DNA of 64,000 bases, taken from assembly GCF_020991085.1 (NCBI RefSeq), contig NZ_CP087719.1, positions 1,942,001-2,006,000 of the forward strand. Direction: 5' to 3'. This DNA is from Roseomonas sp. OT10. Lineage in GTDB: Bacteria; Pseudomonadota; Alphaproteobacteria; Acetobacterales; Acetobacteraceae. The translations under genes were made by a program, and so were the position numbers. Below the pieces are notes generated by a model. That model was not told where the DNA came from. It did no database searches and worked only from the letters and a program-made list of their open reading frames with translations. Each line of letters begins with the position of its first letter. Positions within the stretch are counted from its first letter, which is position 1. This document shows positions 53,400 through 61,740 of this stretch, piece after piece.

Positions 53400-55634
53400 C
53401 TAGCCGTCGAAGCGGTTGGAGCGCGGGAAGCCGTTGGGCGGCTGCTTGCCCGCCCCGCCCCGGTTGCCGCGCCAGCCGGTCAGCGCCGTCTCCGTCCGCG
53501 TGCGCCCGCCCAGCGCCCAGCTCAGCCCATGGGCCTTGTCGAAGACCTTCACGTCCGACAGCCCGCCATCCTTGTAGCCCTGGAGCGTCACGCCGCGGCC
53601 GCGCGTCATCTCCGGCACCTGCTCCAGCGGGAAGACCAGCAGCTTGCGGTTCTCGCCCACCACCGCGACCGTGTCGCCCACGGCATCGGCGCAGACGGCC
53701 AGCGTGTCCGGCGCCTCCACCACCAGCACCTGCTTGCCCGTGCGCTTCTCGGCCAGCAGATCCTCGGACTTCACGACGAAGCCGCGTCCGGCGCGGGAGG
53801 CGAGCAGGAAGCGCAGCCCCTCCTTCCAGACGAAGCCCGCGACGACCGTGTCCTCGTTGGCGAGGTCGACCATCAGCCGCACCGGCTGGCCGTCGCCGCG
53901 GCCGCGCGGCACCGCCTCCGCCTTGATGGTGTAGCTGCGGCCGTTGCTGGCCAGGAAGCACAGGCGGTCCGTCGTCTCCGCGTGCAGCATGAGGAGGAGC
54001 CCGTCGCCCTCCTTGAAGCGGAGCTCCGTCTCCGGCGGCAGGTGGCCCTTCTGCGCGCGCAGCCAGCCCTTCTCCGACAGGATCACGGTGATCGGCTCGC
54101 GCTCGACATGGGCGGAGAGGTCGACCGTCACCGCCGCCATTTCCGAGACCAGCTTCGTGCGGCGGTCGCCCAGCGGGCCCGAGCCGAACTTCGCCCGCGT
54201 CGCCTCCAGCTCGGCGCCGATCTGCTTCCAGCGCGCGGACTCGCTGTCCAGCAGCCGCTGCAACGCCTTCTGCTCGGCCGAGAGCTTCTTGTGCTCCCGC
54301 CGCAGCTCCATCTCCTCCAGCTTGCGCAGGGCGCGCAGGCGCATGTTCAGCACCGCCTCGGCCTGATTGTCCGTCAGCGAGAAGGTGCGGATCAGCGCCG
54401 CCTTGGGGTCGTCCTCCTCGCGGACGATGCGGATCACCTCGTCCAGGTTCAGGTAGACGATCAGGTAGCCGTCGAGGATCTCCAGCCGCCGCCCGATCGC
54501 GGCCAGGCGGTGGGTGGAGCGCCGGATCAGCACCACCTGCCGGTGGTCCAGCCAGGCGCGCAGCACCTCCTTCAGCCCCATCACCTTCGGCGTGCGGTCG
54601 GCGTCCAGCACGTTCAGGTTCAGCGGGAAGCGCGATTCGAAGGCGGTCGCGCGGAACAGCGTCTCCATCAGCATCGCGGGCTCGACGGTGCGGGACTTCG
54701 GCTCCAGCACCACGCGGACGACATCCGTGCTCTCGTCGCGGATATCGGCGAGCAGCGGCAGCTTCTTCGCCTCCAGCAGCTCCGCCACCTGCTCGATCAG
54801 GCGGGACTTCTGCACCTGGTAGGGGATCTCGGTGACGACGATCTGCCAGGTGCCGTTCTTCAGCGGCTCCGTGTCCCACTTCGCGCGCAGGCGGAAGCCG
54901 CCGCGCCCCGTCTCGTAGGCGGCGAGGATGGCCTCTGCCGGCTCGACCAGCACGCCGCCGGTGGGGAAGTCGGGGCCGGGGACGTGGCGCAGCAGCTCTG
55001 CCGTGCTGGCGCCCGGGTTGCGCACCAGCTCCAGCGCGGCGGCGCACAGCTCGCCCGCATTGTGCGGCGGGATGGAGGTCGCCATGCCGACCGCGATGCC
55101 GTTGGCGCCATTGGCCAGCAGGTTCGGGAAGGCGGCCGGCAGCACCACCGGCTCCTGCTCCTCCCCGTCATAGGTGGGGCGGAAATCCACCGAATCCTCG
55201 TCGATGCCTTCCAGCATCGCCTTGGCCACCTCGGTGAGCTTGGCCTCGGTGTAGCGCATGGCCGCGGCGTTATCGCCGTCGATGTTGCCGAAATTCCCCT
55301 GGCCCTCGACCAGCGGGTAGCGGGCGGCGAAGTCCTGGGCGAGCCTGACCAGCGCCTCGTAGACGGAGGCGTCGCCATGCGGGTGGTACTTGCCGATCAC
55401 GTCGCCCACCACGCGGGCGCATTTCTTGAAGCCGCCGGCCGGGTCCAGCTTGAGCTGCTGCATTGCCCAGAGCAGGCGGCGGTGCACCGGCTTCATCCCG
55501 TCCCGCACATCCGGCAGCGAGCGGCTGACGATGGTGGACATGGCATAGGCGAGGTAGCGCTGGCTCAGCGCCTCGGCGAGCGGCGCCTCGTGCACGCGGT
55601 CGCCGTCCGGCAGGGCCTTGATGTCGTCGGGCAT
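53400..55634 (-). CDS. parC: DNA topoisomerase IV subunit A
   Basis: Decatenates daughter chromosomes. 744 residues, normal for ParC and shorter than GyrA. The catalytic Tyr128 lies in AAAMRYTEAKL. In the quinolone-determining stretch YHPHGDASVYEALVR the residue equivalent to E. coli ParC Ser80 is Ala89, while the Glu84 equivalent is Glu93. The C-terminal beta-pinwheel is seen from about residue 510. Divergent from the GFA-family gene across 167 bp. Confidence 0.94.
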   Translation of the reverse strand: MPDDIKALPDGDRVHEAPLAEALSQRYLAYAMSTIVSRSLPDVRDGMKPVHRRLLWAMQQLKLDPAGGFKKCARVVGDVIGKYHPHGDASVYEALVRLAQDFAARYPLVEGQGNFGNIDGDNAAAMRYTEAKLTEVAKAMLEGIDEDSVDFRPTYDGEEQEPVVLPAAFPNLLANGANGIAVGMATSIPPHNAGELCAAALELVRNPGASTAELLRHVPGPDFPTGGVLVEPAEAILAAYETGRGGFRLRAKWDTEPLKNGTWQIVVTEIPYQVQKSRLIEQVAELLEAKKLPLLADIRDESTDVVRVVLEPKSRTVEPAMLMETLFRATAFESRFPLNLNVLDADRTPKVMGLKEVLRAWLDHRQVVLIRRSTHRLAAIGRRLEILDGYLIVYLNLDEVIRIVREEDDPKAALIRTFSLTDNQAEAVLNMRLRALRKLEEMELRREHKKLSAEQKALQRLLDSESARWKQIGAELEATRAKFGSGPLGDRRTKLVSEMAAVTVDLSAHVEREPITVILSEKGWLRAQKGHLPPETELRFKEGDGLLLMLHAETTDRLCFLASNGRSYTIKAEAVPRGRGDGQPVRLMVDLANEDTVVAGFVWKEGLRFLLASRAGRGFVVKSEDLLAEKRTGKQVLVVEAPDTLAVCADAVGDTVAVVGENRKLLVFPLEQVPEMTRGRGVTLQGYKDGGLSDVKVFDKAHGLSWALGGRTRTETALTGWRGNRGGAGKQPPNGFPRSNRFDG

Positions 55635-55801
55635 GGGCGGAACGCCCCTTGTTCCTGCTTCGTTCTTGATGAGTCCGTTCTAGCAGGTCGGGGAAGCAGA
55701 AGCCAGGGGCACAGGATCGTTCGCCTGTGGGCCGCGCGGGGATAGCGTGCGATGGACCGCCGCCTCGGCCTGACGGCGCGCACGGCAACGGGGGGCTTTC
55801 G

Positions 55802-56233
55802 ATGACCACGCACCGCACCGCGCGCTGTGCCTGCGGGCAGCTCCGCATCGACTGCCGGGGGGAGCCGGAAAGGGTGTCCCTCTGCCACTGCCTGGCCTGC
55901 CAGCGCCGCACCGGCAGCGCCTTCGGGGTGGCGGCCTTCTTCCGCGCGGCTGCCACCTGGGCCGAGGGCTGCTCGGCCACCTATGTCCGCGCCGCCGACA
56001 GCGGCTTCACCATCGCCTTCCATTTCTGCCCGGATTGCGGCTCCACGGTCTTCTGGTACCCGGCGCGCCGGCCGGGAGCGGTGGCGGTGGCGCTCGGCTG
56101 CTTCGCCGACCCGGGCTTCCCGCCGCCGGAGCAGGCGGTCTTCACCCAACACGCGCATCCCTGGCTGTCCGCGATCCCGGCAGGCCCCGTCCCGCCGAGG
56201 CCTCCGCCCGACACCCGGCGGGATGGGGCATAG
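55802..56233 (+). CDS. GFA-family (glutathione-dependent formaldehyde-activating-like) zinc protein
   Basis: 143 residues from ATG 55802. Zinc-site Cys pattern of the GFA superfamily: Cys9/Cys11 (RCACGQL), Cys28/30/33 (LCHCLACQRRTGSAF) and Cys76/79 (HFCPDCGSTVFW). Most members act on small adducts or have no known activity; the annotation rests on fold only. Alone in the region, divergent from parC. Confidence 0.88.
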   Translation: MTTHRTARCACGQLRIDCRGEPERVSLCHCLACQRRTGSAFGVAAFFRAAATWAEGCSATYVRAADSGFTIAFHFCPDCGSTVFWYPARRPGAVAVALGCFADPGFPPPEQAVFTQHAHPWLSAIPAGPVPPRPPPDTRRDGA

Positions 56234-56354
56234 GCGGCGCCCGTGGATGTCCCGCCCGCGCGTCTGCGGGCCGCGGACGTCGTCACCGCATGGATTTCCG
56301 CCCCGCCGCGATCTGGTCTAGCAAGGCGAACGGCCGACGGCAGGGGAGACAGGT

Positions 56355-57980
56355 ATGTCCAAGCGCGACGCCAGGATGATGCCCCCCGCCAGCCGGGTCC
56401 GGCCGGGCGATGCCCTGGCCGGGGTCCTGCTGGCCGGCGCGCTGCTGCTCGGCAGCCCCTCCCCCGCCCCGGCCCAACCCGCGCCGCGCCCTGCCCCCGC
56501 GCCGGCCGATGCCGGCAAGGGCGCGCCCAAGGGTCCGGCCCCGGCCACCACGACCCCCGCGCCCCCGCCGGCCGCGCCCAGCATCGCCTACCGCCGCGAG
56601 GACGCCGCCCGCACCCCGCCCCTGCAACCCGACCGGCCGGTCAGCCTGCGCCTGAACCGCAACCAGTCGGCCTTCTTCCGCATCGCCCCCGAGGCGGGCC
56701 CGGCCTTCACCGCCACCACCCGCAACTTGGCCCAGGGCACGGACACGGTGCTGGAGTTCCTCGATGCCCAGGGCCGCACGCTGGGCGAGGATGACGACGG
56801 CGGCGACCAGGACCTTTCCTCCCGTCTGGAAAGCGGCAGCCCCCGCCCCGCCTTCCTGCGCGCCGGCACGGTGGACGGCGCCGGCGGCCGCTTCGAGCTG
56901 GTGCTGACCCGCGACGCCGATCCCGGGCCGCTGCCCTTCGCGACCTCGGCGGCCGAGGCGGCGCAATTCCCCCTGCCCGCCCCCGGCCAGCCGCTGCACA
57001 TCCGCCTGCGCCGCGGCCAGACGGGCTTCCTCGCCCTGCCGGCCGAGCGCACGGGTCTGGTGGCGCGCACCCGCGACCTGCGCCGCGGCACGGACACCAC
57101 CCTGGCGCTGCTGGATGCCGGCGGGCGGGTGATCGCCGAGGATGACGATGGCGGCGGCGACCTCGCCTCCCTGCTGCCGCTGGACGAGGGTGGCGGCAGC
57201 CCGACCGTGCTGCGGCTGGGCACCGCCGATGGCGGCTCCGCCGAGTTCGACCTGGTCATCGAGCGGGAGGCCCCCGCCGGCCCGCCCGATTTCCCGACCT
57301 CGCTGCTGGAGGCCGCGACCAGCCCGCCGATCGCCCCGGGCACCCGGCACCTGCGGCTGGGGCGGCGTCAGGTCGCCGTCTTCGCCCTGCCGCCGGAGGG
57401 GGCGCAGGACCTCGTCTTCCGCACGGAGAAGCTGGGCGAGGGCGTGGACACGAACCTCGCCCTGCTCGACGCCAACGGCAACGTGCTGCTGGAGGATGAC
57501 GATGGCGGCGGCAACCTCGCCTCCCGCCTCGCCGTGGGCGATGCCCCGCGCGCGCCGGCCTTCCTGCGCGTCAACCTGATCGACGGCCGCGGCGAGTTCG
57601 ACCTTGTCACCGCACGCGAGGCCGTGGCGCCGGCCGCCGATGTGGCGGCGACCATCGAGGAGGCACGTGGCAAGCCGGCACCGGAGATCGGCCGGTCCAT
57701 CCGGCTGCGCCTGCGCAACGGGCAGGTGGCGGTGCTGCCGCTGCCGGATTCCGACGCGCCGCTGCTGGCGCTCACGCATTCGCTCCAGGGGGCCACGGAT
57801 ACGGTGCTGGAGCTGCTGGACGCGCAGGGGAACGTGCTGGCCGAGGATGACGACGGCGCGGGCGGCCTCGCCTCCCGGCTGGTGATCCCGGCGCAGCCGC
57901 GTCCAGCCTTCCTGCGCGTCAAGACGGTCGATGCCGGAACGGGGACCTTCGAGGTGGTGCTGATCCGCCCGGCGGGCTAG
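56355..57980 (+). CDS. Secreted protein of four PPC-like beta repeats
   Basis: 541 residues. Signal peptide 1-41 (ends PAPAQ), an Ala/Pro linker to about 85, then four tandem repeats of about 117 residues (approximately 95-186, 212-304, 329-421, 447-538). Each has the core TDTvLeLLDAqGnvLaEDDDG, with the DDD triplet at 146-148, 263-265, 381-383 and 498-500, and ends with FLRv....G.fElvl. This matches the pre-peptidase C-terminal (PPC) domain, which is usually attached to secreted proteases; here there is no protease domain. The aspartates may bind calcium (inference). ATG 56355 follows GGGGAGACAGG. Its stop overlaps recO by 4 bp. Confidence 0.85.
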   Translation: MSKRDARMMPPASRVRPGDALAGVLLAGALLLGSPSPAPAQPAPRPAPAPADAGKGAPKGPAPATTTPAPPPAAPSIAYRREDAARTPPLQPDRPVSLRLNRNQSAFFRIAPEAGPAFTATTRNLAQGTDTVLEFLDAQGRTLGEDDDGGDQDLSSRLESGSPRPAFLRAGTVDGAGGRFELVLTRDADPGPLPFATSAAEAAQFPLPAPGQPLHIRLRRGQTGFLALPAERTGLVARTRDLRRGTDTTLALLDAGGRVIAEDDDGGGDLASLLPLDEGGGSPTVLRLGTADGGSAEFDLVIEREAPAGPPDFPTSLLEAATSPPIAPGTRHLRLGRRQVAVFALPPEGAQDLVFRTEKLGEGVDTNLALLDANGNVLLEDDDGGGNLASRLAVGDAPRAPAFLRVNLIDGRGEFDLVTAREAVAPAADVAATIEEARGKPAPEIGRSIRLRLRNGQVAVLPLPDSDAPLLALTHSLQGATDTVLELLDAQGNVLAEDDDGAGGLASRLVIPAQPRPAFLRVKTVDAGTGTFEVVLIRPAG

Positions 57981-58732
57981 CCGGCCTCGTCCGGGGCAGT
58001 CGTCACCAGGGCGGCCACCCGGTCGTACAGCATCTCCCGCGCCGCCGGCACGGGGCGGTGCCGGGCGCCGAAGGCGTCGCGCGCCAGGAAATGCCCGGTC
58101 AGCCGCAGCCCCTCCGCCCAGGCGGCCGCGTCGCCCGGGTCGGCGGGGTCGAGCAGGAAGCGCGGCAGGGGCAGCAGCCTCCCGGCATAGGGTGCCGCCG
58201 CCTCGGCGCAGACCGCCCGGCCGCTCCGGGGCGAGACCGCGGCCAGCCCCTCCCGCGCCCCGGTGACGGCGCAGGCGGAGAGGTCGAGGCCGTAGCCCAG
58301 CTCGGCCAGCAGCAGCACCTCCCAGCGCAGGTAGTCCGCCATCACCGCCTCCGCCCCCTCCCCCAGATGCGCCAGGATGGGCAGCAGGGCGCGGAAGACG
58401 CGGGGGTGCGGCTCGCGCTCCGGCAGGGCCTCGGCCGCGACGGCGCAGGCGGAGGAGAGCAGCGCCAGCGCCAGCCGGTCTTCCAGCGCCAGGGCGGCGG
58501 TGGGATGCACCAGCTCGCCGGAGAGGTTGCCGAGCTGCTCGGCCAGCCGCGCCACCCAGCGCGCCTCGACCAGGTTGCCCGTCTGCCAGGTGGCGGCGTT
58601 CGCGCGGGAGGCACCGCCGCGCACCAGCCCGGCATGGCGGCCCTGGACCTCGGTCAGCACGGTGACGATGGCGCCGCCTTCGCCATAGGGGCGGGCGTCG
58701 AGGATGATGGCAGGGGCCTGCCATTCCTCCAC
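57977..58732 (-). CDS. recO: DNA repair protein RecO
   Basis: Loads RecA on SSB-coated DNA with RecR. 251 residues: OB-fold N-terminus (WQAPAIILDARPYGEGGAIVTVLTEVQGRHAGLVRGGAS), then a helical domain with EPHPRVFRALLPILAHL and LRWEVLLLAELGYGLDLSACAVTG. It directly follows era (7-bp gap), the usual era-recO order. Confidence 0.94.
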   Translation of the reverse strand: MEEWQAPAIILDARPYGEGGAIVTVLTEVQGRHAGLVRGGASRANAATWQTGNLVEARWVARLAEQLGNLSGELVHPTAALALEDRLALALLSSACAVAAEALPEREPHPRVFRALLPILAHLGEGAEAVMADYLRWEVLLLAELGYGLDLSACAVTGAREGLAAVSPRSGRAVCAEAAAPYAGRLLPLPRFLLDPADPGDAAAWAEGLRLTGHFLARDAFGARHRPVPAAREMLYDRVAALVTTAPDEAG

Positions 58733-58739
58733 GGCGAGG

Positions 58740-59654
58740 CTACCCCTCCTCGTGCAGGCCGATGGCGCGCAGCCGCGCGCGCTCCTCGTCCCAGCCGGGG
58801 CGTTCCTTGACGTTCAGGAACAGGTGGACCCGGCGTTCGAGCAGCCTCGTCAGCTCCTCCCGCGCCCGGCGGCCGATCTCCTTCACCCGCGCGCCGCCAT
58901 CGCCGATCAGGATGGCCTTCTGGGAGGCGCGGGCGACGTAGATGGTGCAGTCCACCCGCACGCTGCCGTCCCGGCGCTCCTGCCAGCTCTCCGTCTCGAC
59001 GGTCGCGTGGTGCGGCACCTCCTCGTGGGTCTGGCGCAGGATCTGCTCGCGCACGATCTCGGCGGCCAGCATCCGCTCGTTGAGGTCGGAGAGCTCGTCC
59101 TCGGGGAACAGCCAGGGGCCGGGCGGCATGGCCTCGGCCAGCTTCTCCGACAGGCGGTCGAGCCCGTCGCCCGTCTCGGCGCTGACCATGAAGGTCTCGG
59201 CGAAGGTCAGGCGCTCGTTCAGCGCGGCGGTCAGCGGCAGCAGGCGGCGGGCATCGATCAGGTCGGACTTGTTCAGCACCAGCCACAGCTTCGGCGCGCC
59301 CCGGGCAAGGCCGGCCACGATCGCCTCCACCCCCTCCGTCAACCCGGCGCGGGCATCGACGACGAGAAGGGCCATGTCCGCGTCCTGCGCCCCCGTCCAG
59401 GCGGCCTGGACCATGGCACGGTCCAGGCGCCGACGCGGGCGGAAGATGCCCGGCGTGTCCGTCAGCACGACCTGGGACGCCCCCAGCATCAGCACGGCGC
59501 GGATGCGGAAGCGCGTCGTCTGCGGCTTGGGCGAGACGATGGAGACCTTGGTCCCCGCCAGCCGGTTCACCAGGGTGGACTTGCCGGCATTGGGCGCGCC
59601 GAGGACGGCGACGATGCCGGCGCGGGTCTGCGCCGGGGTGGCAGGCTCAGCCAT
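58740..59654 (-). CDS. era: GTPase Era
   Basis: Ribosome-assembly GTPase. 304 residues from ATG 59654. P-loop GAPNAGKS (19-26), G3 DTPG, G4 NKSD; a C-terminal KH domain includes KAILIGDGGARVKEIGRRAREELTRLL with the ERPGWDEERARL tail. Starts 8 bp before the rnc stop, indicating coupling. Confidence 0.97.
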   Translation of the reverse strand: MAEPATPAQTRAGIVAVLGAPNAGKSTLVNRLAGTKVSIVSPKPQTTRFRIRAVLMLGASQVVLTDTPGIFRPRRRLDRAMVQAAWTGAQDADMALLVVDARAGLTEGVEAIVAGLARGAPKLWLVLNKSDLIDARRLLPLTAALNERLTFAETFMVSAETGDGLDRLSEKLAEAMPPGPWLFPEDELSDLNERMLAAEIVREQILRQTHEEVPHHATVETESWQERRDGSVRVDCTIYVARASQKAILIGDGGARVKEIGRRAREELTRLLERRVHLFLNVKERPGWDEERARLRAIGLHEEG

Positions 59655-60360
59655 CGCGCCCTCCGCCGCGGCCTTCGCGTACCGTGATGCCGGCGAGCCA
59701 GGCCTCCGCCGCCGCCTGCTCCGCCGCGCGCTTGTTCTCCCCGCTCGCCTCGGCCGAGCGGCCGGCGGCATGGACGGAGACGGTGAAGACCGGCGCATGG
59801 GAGGGGCCGGAGGTGGCCTCCAGCCGGTATTCCGGCAGGCCCAGGCTGCGGCCCAGGGTCCATTCCTGCAGCCGGCTCTTGGCCGACATCGGCGGCGTCG
59901 GGTCGGCGCGGACGAACTCCGCCCACTCCTGGCGGACGAAGCGGCGCGCCGCCTCCAGCCCGCCATCGAGGTAGAGCGCGCCGATCAGCGCCTCGGTCGC
60001 ATCCGCCAGCACGTTGGCGCGCTGGCGCAGCCCCGTGCGGCCCTCGGCCGGGGGGATGCGCAGCGCGGCGGAGAGGCCGATCGCCTCCCCCACCTTGGCC
60101 AGGGTCTCGGCCGCGACGAGCACGGCCAGCCGCTTGCCCAGCTCGCCCTCCCGCTCGCCCGGGAAGCGCTCCGAGAGCCACTCGGCGATGGCCAGGGCCA
60201 GGACACGATCGCCCAGGAACTCCAGCCGCTCGTTGCTGTCGAGCTGCCGCCGCTTCGGATCGGCGGCGGAGCGGTGCGTCAGCGCCTGTTCCAGCAGCGA
60301 GGCATCGGCGAAGTCGTGCCCCAGCCGCCGCGCCAGGACGGAGGTATCGCGCCCGGTCAC
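59647..60360 (-). CDS. rnc: Ribonuclease III
   Basis: Cuts double-stranded RNA in rRNA and mRNA processing. 237 residues: RNase III signature SNERLEFLGDRVLALAIAEWL, the acidic helix DATEALIGALYLDGG, and a C-terminal dsRBD (about 170-230) with the usual basic end ENKRAAEQAAAEAWLA. It overlaps era by 8 bp and follows lepB by 28 bp. Confidence 0.97.
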   Translation of the reverse strand: MTGRDTSVLARRLGHDFADASLLEQALTHRSAADPKRRQLDSNERLEFLGDRVLALAIAEWLSERFPGEREGELGKRLAVLVAAETLAKVGEAIGLSAALRIPPAEGRTGLRQRANVLADATEALIGALYLDGGLEAARRFVRQEWAEFVRADPTPPMSAKSRLQEWTLGRSLGLPEYRLEATSGPSHAPVFTVSVHAAGRSAEASGENKRAAEQAAAEAWLAGITVREGRGGGRDG

Positions 60361-60388
60361 GGTCCCGGCCCCGGCCCAGGGTCCCGCA

Positions 60389-61153
60389 TCAGCGTACGCC
60401 CGAGAGCAGCCGGCCCCAGCGCACCGCGAAGGGCCAGGCCCAGACCTCGTACCAGTTGGCCGAGCCGTCCCAGGAGAAGAAGATGAACTCCGCCCGCCCG
60501 ACCAGGTTCTCCACCGGCACGAAGCCCACGGCGCTCATGGCGCGGCTGTCGAGGCTGTTGTCGCGGTTGTCGCCCATCGCGAAGACGTGGTTGGGCGGCA
60601 CCACGAATTCCTGGGTGTTGTCGAAGGGCCCGTCATCCGAGGCCTCCAGGATCTGGTGCGTGCGCGGCTGCGCGCCCGGGCTGGCCGGCAGCGTCTCCTG
60701 GTAGAGGCGCACCACCATGCGCGGCCCGTCGCCATCGACCGTGAAGGGGCCGATGAACTCCCGGCGCACGGGCTGGCCGTTCACGTGCAGGATGCCGCCC
60801 CGCATCTGGATGCGGTCGCCCGGCAGGCCGACGATGCGCTTGATGTAGTCCGTGGTGCCGTCGCGCGGCAGCTTGAACACCGCCACGTCGCCGCGCGCCG
60901 GCAGCGATCCGAAGATGCGGCCGGAGAACAGGTTCGGGCTGAAGGGCAGCGAGGCGCGGGAATAGCCGTAGGAGTACTTCGAGACGAAGAGGTAATCCCC
61001 CACCAACAGGGTCGGGATCATGCTGCCCGAGGGGATGTTGAAGGGCTCGAAGGCCACCGTGCGGATGCCGATCGCGATCAGCCCGGCATAGAGGATGGTC
61101 TTGGCGCTTTCGAGCCAGCCGCCCTGCGTCTTCTTCTTCGCCATAGCGCTCAT
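60389..61153 (-). CDS. lepB: Signal peptidase I
   Basis: Cleaves signal peptides at the periplasmic face. 254 residues from ATG 61153 (an in-frame ATG three codons on is possible). One N-terminal TM helix (about 16-36), the catalytic nucleophile Ser44 in NIPSGSMIPTL and the general-base Lys105 in DYIKRIVGLPGD. GDNRDNSLDSR is box E. First gene of the lepB-rnc-era-recO run. Confidence 0.96.
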   Translation of the reverse strand: MSAMAKKKTQGGWLESAKTILYAGLIAIGIRTVAFEPFNIPSGSMIPTLLVGDYLFVSKYSYGYSRASLPFSPNLFSGRIFGSLPARGDVAVFKLPRDGTTDYIKRIVGLPGDRIQMRGGILHVNGQPVRREFIGPFTVDGDGPRMVVRLYQETLPASPGAQPRTHQILEASDDGPFDNTQEFVVPPNHVFAMGDNRDNSLDSRAMSAVGFVPVENLVGRAEFIFFSWDGSANWYEVWAWPFAVRWGRLLSGVR

Positions 61154-61167
61154 GGAAGGGTCCGCGT

Positions 61168-61187
61168 CCCTGGGAAGTCCCCCAGGG
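61168..61187 (-). other. Hairpin in the lepB leader
   Basis: CCCTGGG (61168-61174) and CCCAGGG (61181-61187) form a 7-bp stem, ending 14 nt before the lepB ATG. Its position could affect ribosome access to lepB; unverified. Confidence 0.3.
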
Positions 61188-61245
61188 TCCGGGCGGGGTG
61201 CCGGGTGGGGTCGAGGGGCCAAGGGAAGCGGCCCGCCGGGCGCCG

Positions 61246-61275
61246 GATAGAGCCCCCCGTGCCCCGGCCTGTCAA
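61246..61275 (-). promoter_or_regulatory. Candidate sigma70 promoter of lepB-rnc-era-recO
   Basis: On the minus strand a perfect TTGACA (61270-61275), an 18-bp spacer and TCTATC (61246-61251) lie 93 nt before the lepB start. A perfect -35 is rare in this GC-rich sequence; the -10 is weak. It would let the lepB run be transcribed separately from rel-acpS. Confidence 0.4.
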
Positions 61276-61324
61276 GGAACGCCCCATGGGGTCGAGGGCA
61301 GGGCGGACCGACGCGGAACGCGGG

Positions 61325-61732
61325 TCAGGGCAGCGGCACGGCGGCGATGATCACCACCGCTTCGGCATAGGGGTATTCGTCCGTCATGGTCAGGCTGACC
61401 TGCGCGGCATGCCCCGGGGGGGTGATGGCGGCGAGCCGCGCCGCGGCCCCGCCGGTCATGCGCAGGGTGGGCTGGCCGGAGGAGAGGTTCACCACGCCGA
61501 GGTCGCGCCAGAACACTCCCGCCCGGAAGCCCGTGCCGAGCGCCTTCGACGCGGCCTCCTTGGCGGCGAAGCGCTTGGCGTAGGTGGCGGCGCGGATGCG
61601 TTCGCCCCGCGATTCCGCCTTGCGCCGCTCCGCCTCCGTGAAGACGCGGGAGAGGAACCGCTCGCCGTGCCGCTCCAGCGTGCGCTCGATCCGGCGGATG
61701 TCCACCATGTCGTTGCCGAGGCCGATGATCAT
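61325..61732 (-). CDS. acpS: Holo-[acyl-carrier-protein] synthase
   Basis: Attaches phosphopantetheine to ACP. 135 residues from ATG 61732. The signature [17 protein letters not shown] with Asp8 and the second helix [15 protein letters not shown] with the catalytic Glu are intact. The rel stop is 8 bp upstream. The 171-bp gap to lepB contains the promoter and hairpin described. Confidence 0.95.
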   Translation of the reverse strand: MIIGLGNDMVDIRRIERTLERHGERFLSRVFTEAERRKAESRGERIRAATYAKRFAAKEAASKALGTGFRAGVFWRDLGVVNLSSGQPTLRMTGGAAARLAAITPPGHAAQVSLTMTDEYPYAEAVVIIAAVPLP

Positions 61733-61740
61733 GGCCGCCG

